Shown one piece after another: positions 58,701 to 64,000 of a DNA stretch of 64,000 nucleotides. The translations under genes and the position numbers were made by a program. Every line of letters begins with the position of its first letter. The first letter of the stretch is position 1. The notes under the pieces were generated by a model that was given only the letters and a program-made list of their open reading frames with translations, was not told where the DNA came from and made no database searches. The DNA comes from Arenicola marina (lineage: Eukaryota > Annelida > Polychaeta > Arenicolidae): the NCBI GenBank assembly GCA_964019135.1, contig OZ025249.1, positions 16,827,088-16,891,087 on the forward strand, written 5' to 3'.

Positions 58701-61700
58701 AGCAGACAACAGCTGTATACGGCTACAATACTCCGGGTGACACCTGCAACACAAAGTCACTTATATCATTAGCTATCACTAACAATACACCCGTCAGGAA
58801 CATGATCCCTCGCCATGCTGCGCTGTCCGTCACACCAGCGATCCTTAAGCCGACCAGCCACCAGGCCGCACATACCGGTGTAAGTTATGTGGGTCACCGA
58901 GGTACTACGAAGGAAGGTGGCATCCTCGACATTACTCACAATCTCACACATATCATGCCTCTTATTCTTTTACGGTGCCATACGTGAATTGTACTGTGGT
59001 AGACAACGCCACGCAATATATATTTAACTTACTCATGATTTTCAACCGGTCCCAAATCAACAGCTTATGTTCAGGACTGGAAAGAATAGGTAAAGGAATG
59101 AGTAAGCCATTGTAGTTCCAAATACATCTCAGTCACTGGTAAACTAGGTTTAGGCATTTAGTAACGTTATGCATCTCAAACGTATTGGCTCCATAAATAA
59201 ACATATTTACCAAACGTTAATCATTGAAAAGACCGCGCTAAGACAAACCTTGTTTTAATAATAGTTTCCAGTACATGTCTATGGCCAACGTTTTTTTCTA
59301 AGGCATCTACATCAATATGTCAACCATGATATACTGAGAAACTTACTTTGCCTTAAGTTCAGCCGTCAGTGTTTCTGTGTCAAGTATTTGCATGATGGCA
59401 TCCCTAAGCGTTGGTATCATAGAGAGAACTGCAAAAACACCAGTATGAAAAGTGAAAGAATGATTATTATGTGACATTTATAATTACGAGACAAAATAAG
59501 AATGATATAACAGTTAACACTATAAATGATCTAAACAATCTAGCACTAGATGTGGATTCTCTGATAGGGCTGTCCCTGCATTATACAGTATTATACAATC
59601 TCTTCATTATAGGACTTCCTCCGTTATACAGGCTTTTTGAACGCCATGCACGGGACACTTATACATGTTAATAAAGCCCTATTATATGACTCCTTCGCTA
59701 AAGAGACTATTACCATCGTAGTTTGGGCCCGTTAGACGACCAGTGTAATAGTGTATGTCATTGTTATTAACACCTTTTGTGCCAATCTGATATACAGAGG
59801 TATAATTAATTGAATCAAAAAAACAATGCCTGGAGGGCACAAGCCAAGCATGTCAATGCTATTCAAACGACAGAGAGTTGGAGACCTGGTAATCAATATC
59901 GCAGTATCGTTTGAATGCGTTAAAACACATCTGAATTCAGATACCGATGTTGTCATGAATAAGTGGGAGAAGGGAGACATGCTGATGTTTCACTGGCTAT
60001 ATGTATGTGTAATATGGTTCAACTTTCGCATGTCACGGTTTTGGAACCCCGGCGGCTTATCTGGGGGCATCCCTCTATTATATGACTCCCTCTACAGTCG
60101 TTTTGGACTGGCAGAACAGAAATTGTATACCGGTAATGCAGGGACCACTGTACAAGCACAATGTCAGCACATTTTCTTTCTATTATTTCTTGTAAAGTTG
60201 GATATTTGTCTACATATACTCATAAGGACAAAGACTTGACCAGAAAATATAATACAATATAGTACTCTGACAATCTGAACTGTGAAAGATCATATCAAAT
60301 GTTAATATATGATTTTTCCTTTAACTATAAATTGTCAGAAAAAATGCTAACCTTTGAGAAAATTTCATAACAGATGTCAGACTGGAGACCTGCCAGGGCA
60401 TAACAACAGGACATTGATGTGGTCACAGTGGCAATCTTTGTCAGACCCCACATTAGGATTCTTCATAAGCATAATCTAGATTTTCTCGCAGATCACCTTT
60501 TGCTTACCTGTCATATTACATGTTCTTTGATTGCTGTCAAAGTGATGCTGTCTTCTGTAGAGTTGAAATAGATGCTATTACCACAACTGTTCACAAAGAA
60601 TGGAAATTAAATGACAATTGTCTAACAATAAAACAAATATAGTGGTATAACTATATTCTTTCATAACATTTAAATGATATATATATATATTCATATTCTT
60701 TATACCAATATTATTATCTAATGTCAATTTGCAAGATATGATTGATTAAGAAACTCATTTACAAATCCCCTAATAAATGCATATATACTAACCTTGCATG
60801 AGCAAGACATTCATTTGCTTCCAGGTCTTGCAACTGTTTGAGTTTTTCTTTAGCATATCTGCCCAGGACCACAACACCTTGAAGGTAAATATAATTTATT
60901 ATTATCATTATCAAGGGCCCGGTACTATAACATTGTAAGCTTTTAGTAATAAATATGTAAATTAAATTTAATGTATAAGATACCCAGATATATATACTGG
61001 TATACATTATAGGATATAGCTTGGGCCTATCATTGAAATAAAATAGTGATATTAGAAAATATTATACATTTAATTTTAAATTAATCAAGATTTCATCATA
61101 ATTTTTAAATGCTTAAAGCTGTTAATCCAACTTTGAAGCTGCATAGACCCATATCTTTGAGAAATGTCTTGTATATATTAGCTGACTATGTGAATCAAAA
61201 GACAATAATTTTGGATGTTGCAGGTCCTGTCAGGCATATAGTGTTGAGATTAATTTGCTCCCCTGAAATTTTACCTATCCTATCAAATTGAGAAATGACA
61301 ACATTGATGCAACTAATAAACCATTTATTTACTGTATTATTTACAAGGATTATGATAATTTTGTAATGTCATATTCTAAAAAGTGAGGGCTTTTAACTGA
61401 GTTCATATTGTCTGGGCCAAAAAAATAAAAGCTATTGTACAGTTATTATTTGCATTGATCAGGCATACAACCAGTATTCTGACCTGTCTGACCATGTCAT
61501 TCAACTGTCCCGGGCAGTTGGTTATGTCTCTTCCTGTGAGTATTAACTAAGTAGTGATATCTTCCCTACAAGATTGGCCTAAAAAGTAACTAAACCTAAA
61601 GATATTTTTCCATTTATTGAATAAGCTTACAAAGCAACTATTCCCTTCACACGCACACATTCAATATGCGGAAGAAGTGGGCGGAAATGTCACTCTACAT

Positions 61701-62025
61701 CATGATCATTTCTTTTACTCTGCTGGACATACTCACTGGCACTCGGTTCATGAGATGATGTCCTGGGCCAGTGTGTATACTCTATATGTAACAAGTTGTT
61801 ATATACACACTGACCCAGGACATCCATCAGTCCATCCCATGACCCAGACCAGAGCCTGAGGCAGTGAGGGAGTGCCCATGCGACATACTCAATAACTCAT
61901 ACTCATAAAGTTTAGTCATAAACTATCATTCAGACAATCCTTAATTTCGCACCTCCCACGAATGCTCCGGTGAACAAAAACTTTCTCTTATGCCTCTTAA
62001 GGAAATTCCATAGACTGGTAAACAT
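55684..62025 (-). CDS. PEX3: Peroxin-3, complete, 13 coding exons
   Basis: PEX3 is a peroxisomal membrane anchor that docks PEX19 with its membrane-protein cargo. Minus-strand exons: 61953-62025, 60793-60877, 60508-60554, 59347-59428, 59033-59076, 58622-58743, 58367-58436, 58016-58070, 57637-57793, 57134-57204, 56722-56835, 56214-56304, 55684-55773. They join in frame to 1101 nt, 366 aa (human 373). The start [15 protein letters not shown] and [12 protein letters not shown] form the N-terminal membrane anchor region. [20 protein letters not shown] (with the tryptophan that in human PEX3 contacts PEX19), [14 protein letters not shown] and [15 protein letters not shown] are family blocks. Two introns, after exon 58622 and after exon 57134, use GC donors (AAGGCGAGT and CAGGCAAGT), fixed by frame on both sides. 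The C-terminal NQHTPA and stop lie in a minisatellite unit. Confidence 0.95.
56385..56485 (-). mobile_element. tRNA-derived SINE in a PEX3 intron
   Basis: On the minus strand a good A box (GCGCGGCCGAGTGGTAGTAC) leads to ACTCGACTGCAGATCAATAG, a decayed B box (CTGGGTCGAAAGCC) and GGGGCATATTTCATCCAAGT. The last motif is the shared body seen at 21125, 26690 and 28985. Confidence 0.7.
56490..56665 (-). mobile_element. Second tRNA-derived SINE, adjacent
   Basis: On the minus strand TGGTGATTCGAGCCCTACTG (B box) is followed by a body containing CCGTGTGGAGCCAAGACAC. It resembles the copy at 41880-42097 more than its neighbour at 56385, so two SINE families sit side by side next to PEX3 exon 56722-56835. 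Confidence 0.6.
61757..61824. other. Perfect-loop hairpin in PEX3 intron 1 (pre-miRNA-like)
   Basis: GATGTCCTGGGCCAGTGTGT plus ATA (61757-61779) pairs with 61802-61824 at 22 of 23 positions. The 22-base loop itself can form TAACA-AGT-TGTTA. Total length 68 bases, in the size range of a microRNA precursor. It could equally be a small foldback repeat. Confidence 0.6.
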
Positions 62026-62689
62026 CGTTACTGAAGATGAACCTGGTATAACGTAAAACAAGACGCCCTTCCACAAACTCAACAATCGATCAAAGCTCGA
62101 TTCTTATTTACGTCAACTGCAGATCCGCGCCTGGTCTCAAAACCATCCCAAACTGAAATGGTGGATGTGTTCCGCGCGAAGTTGGAATCGGCGCTGATTC
62201 GGCATTTTCGGAATTCCCATTCAGCGCAACCGGCAACTGCGTTCCAGTTGACCTGGAACACTGGAAACACTCAGCATATATTTAGCCACTCTCTATACTG
62301 CTACATTCTCAACCATTACTGATTAATTTTTAATTTTCCTTTGGCAGCCAATAACAATTAAACGGCAATTAAGGCTTGTTTTGGACCATCCAACCCTGTT
62401 ATACTGAAGACCACAAAAACATTGGTTGGCGGGAAAGATTTAATGTGATGCTATTTGAAGTTATTCAAAATGCTGAACAGGTAAATGGATTTTAATTCGC
62501 CAGAAGCAGACATGGCCTGAATCATTTAACTTGGTTCCATACAAAAATCAGAATTTCTAGTTAGGCCCGAACTAAATCAGAATTATTCCAACTGGGCCAG
62601 CTATTGTATTGTAATTGTTTTATTTAATTGGGCGAGAACCGTGTAGGCATAAATTCAATTATTATTATTAAAATGCAGAGAGATTGAAT

Positions 62690-62786
62690 TCCACACGATT
62701 CCGATATGGCCGCGCCATGTGGGAATTCCTATTTGGCGCTGCGCCATGTGAGAATATTGCCACATGGCGCGGATCACGACATGGCG
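62690..62786. repeat. GCGCCATGTG short repeats upstream of PEX3
   Basis: GCGCCATGTGGGAAT, GCGCCATGTGAGAAT and the inverted CCACATGGCGC lie within 100 bases. They may be part of the PEX3 promoter region or of a small repeat. No function can be assigned. Confidence 0.5.
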
Positions 62787-62865
62787 TAAGCTGGGAACCG
62801 GTCTAGAGCTGCTCGCAGCATACTCTAGGCGTCTGTTTCGGACAGGCATGCTGGTTCCCAGCGAA
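62787..62865. mobile_element. 79-bp structured mini-element between 9-bp direct repeats
   Basis: GACATGGCG at 62778-62786 and 62866-62874 flank a segment with 10-bp perfect inverted ends (GCTGGGAACC at 62790-62799, GGTTCCCAGC at 62853-62862). The interior can fold into two further stems (CTAGAG/CTCTAG with an inner CTGC/GCAG, and CTGT/ACAG). The CATGGCG word is common just to the left, so the duplication may be partly coincidental. It lies about 0.8 kb upstream of the PEX3 start. Confidence 0.5.
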
Positions 62866-63009
62866 GACATGGCGCAGACCAGAGCCACAGACCTGCATGT
62901 CCATAATAAAATCTTCGCGCCACTGGCAAACTGATTTACTGAAGGCACGCATGGTACAGCAATAACGTACACAAAAGATACCATCTCACTACGTGAATAA
63001 CAAATGTAA

Positions 63010-64000
63010 CAGCGATACAGGAATATGTCTTGATCACAGTTGCGTGACGACCGCCGCCTAGTTTACCGGGGAGGGGGGGGGGGCACTATATTAGTACGGT
63101 GGTGGGGGCCCGGTGGAGGGGGTGGGTCTTAATAGATTGATGGGTTCGGGGGGTTCCACGGAATAGCCCCCCCTTTTTAACCGCCAAAATCCACTCGGAA
63201 GGGGTATTTTTTCCCGGCAACCCGCTCTATGAACGCACATTTTCAGTGCCTTCCTCCCCCCCCCCCCCCCCGGCCTGATTTTAAAATATCCGTTCTAAAG
63301 GGGTATCTTTTTCATCACAATGTCCGCTCTCTCAGGCATCAAGTCGGCTACCGCGGATCCCCCGCCCCCACCATATTTGTATAATAGTGCCCCCCCCCCC
63401 TCTCCGGGGGTGAGGGTGTATAGCGCCCAGGCCACGTAGGGCATATGGAGAGCGAGAGAAAGTGCGAGATTTCGTCGTCATAATGACATTGAGAGCATTT
63501 TTTTCGTTAAAAAAGGCCTCCAAAATAGACAGTGACAGTCATGGCAATATACGTAGGTTAGTTATTTTAACATGTATACCTAGCCATATGTAGTGCCCCC
63601 TCCCCCCCCCCCCCTGGGCGGGGGTGAGGGGGGGGGGAGGGGATATGGAATGGGCGGGACTGTGGGAGGAGTTGGTGGTCCTTGCTTATAGGGGTAGAGG
63701 TGGCTGGGGATGAAGATAAATGACGGCTGGAAGGTGGCTCATTCATTAATCGTCTGAAATTCATCGCTGATACCAGTTTAAGACACAATTCGAAGTTCAT
63801 CTTTTATTCTGTTTACACATATACATGCCATGCAGTGGCTGGTGGGTGGGGGGGGGCAATGGAAGAGGGCGTCACTGGGAGGCCGTCATCTAGAGCAACG
63901 TCAGGGGGGACACAACGTCGGTTAGGCATCCCGGGGTTTGATGAGCTGGCTGGCTATATCCGGATTAGAGAGACAGGGTATCATTCCCCGGCTATGTATT
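63010..64000. other. C/G-run-rich DNA upstream of PEX3
   Basis: Long C or G runs lie near 63067, 63257, 63390, 63600 and 63630. Two related blocks pair a C run with a nearby GGGGGTGAGGG (63390-63420 and 63595-63640), so each can form a hairpin or four-stranded structure. No coding exon is recognisable to the window end. Confidence 0.5.

Noticed and set aside
58613-58987. A 124-codon plus-strand frame over a PEX3 exon
   Set aside because: It is antisense to the PEX3 exon 58622-58743 and its intron; PEX3 explains the coding signal.
62787-62865. Hammerhead ribozyme or tRNA-like fold
   Set aside because: The stems are suggestive, but the CUGAUGA and GAAA hammerhead core is absent, and there is no TTCGA-type T loop in a T arm.

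Overview
This is animal nuclear DNA: compact multi-exon genes with GT-AG (and two GC-AG) introns, tRNA-derived SINEs, LTR and DNA transposons, and very large minisatellites. No prokaryotic, organellar or CRISPR features were seen. The proteins are vertebrate-like but diverged. With the repeat style (dispersed TGACCTTGACC-rich repeats, tRNA SINEs, many long C/G runs), this suggests a marine invertebrate, perhaps a lophotrochozoan such as a mollusc. That is an inference of low to moderate confidence; a cephalochordate is not excluded.

Layout. (1) 221-4224, plus strand: the last seven coding exons of SPTLC1, a serine palmitoyltransferase subunit; its 5' part lies off the window. (2) 4770-13175, minus strand: a young, nearly whole Ty3/Gypsy LTR retrotransposon with equal-length LTRs and a 5-bp target duplication. 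(3) 15416-29415, plus strand: a complete 28-exon importin-13 gene (950 aa) whose introns hold a 17-bp minisatellite (about 108 copies), a 44-bp minisatellite, SINEs and a MITE. (4) 31501-37131, minus strand, tail-to-tail with IPO13: a four-exon MS4A/CD20-like tetraspan gene (288 aa). (5) 37.7-42.4 kb: accessory DNA with a 1.5-kb inverted-repeat element, a second inverted-motif element, a THAP-like exon fragment and a SINE. (6) 42478-50850: an 8.4-kb array of a 33-bp unit with higher-order structure, including a roughly 3.16-kb super-repeat. (7) 50851-55683: a dispersed repeat split by two insertions relative to a contiguous copy at 30.2 kb, plus a 41-bp minisatellite. (8) 55684-62025, minus strand: a complete 13-exon PEX3 gene (366 aa) with two GC-AG introns and a stop codon inside the first unit of the 41-bp minisatellite. 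(9) 62026-64000: upstream of PEX3, with structured repeats and long C/G runs.

The four host genes act in unrelated processes: sphingolipid synthesis at the ER, nuclear transport, a membrane tetraspan of unknown role, and peroxisome biogenesis. Nothing suggests they form one system. The most unusual material is the repeat biology: the hierarchical 33-bp array, the minisatellite that overlaps the PEX3 stop codon, the GC-AG introns, repeats rich in nuclear-receptor half-sites, and several compact hairpins. I read all exon models directly from splice sites, frame continuity and remembered family sequences; no database search was possible.
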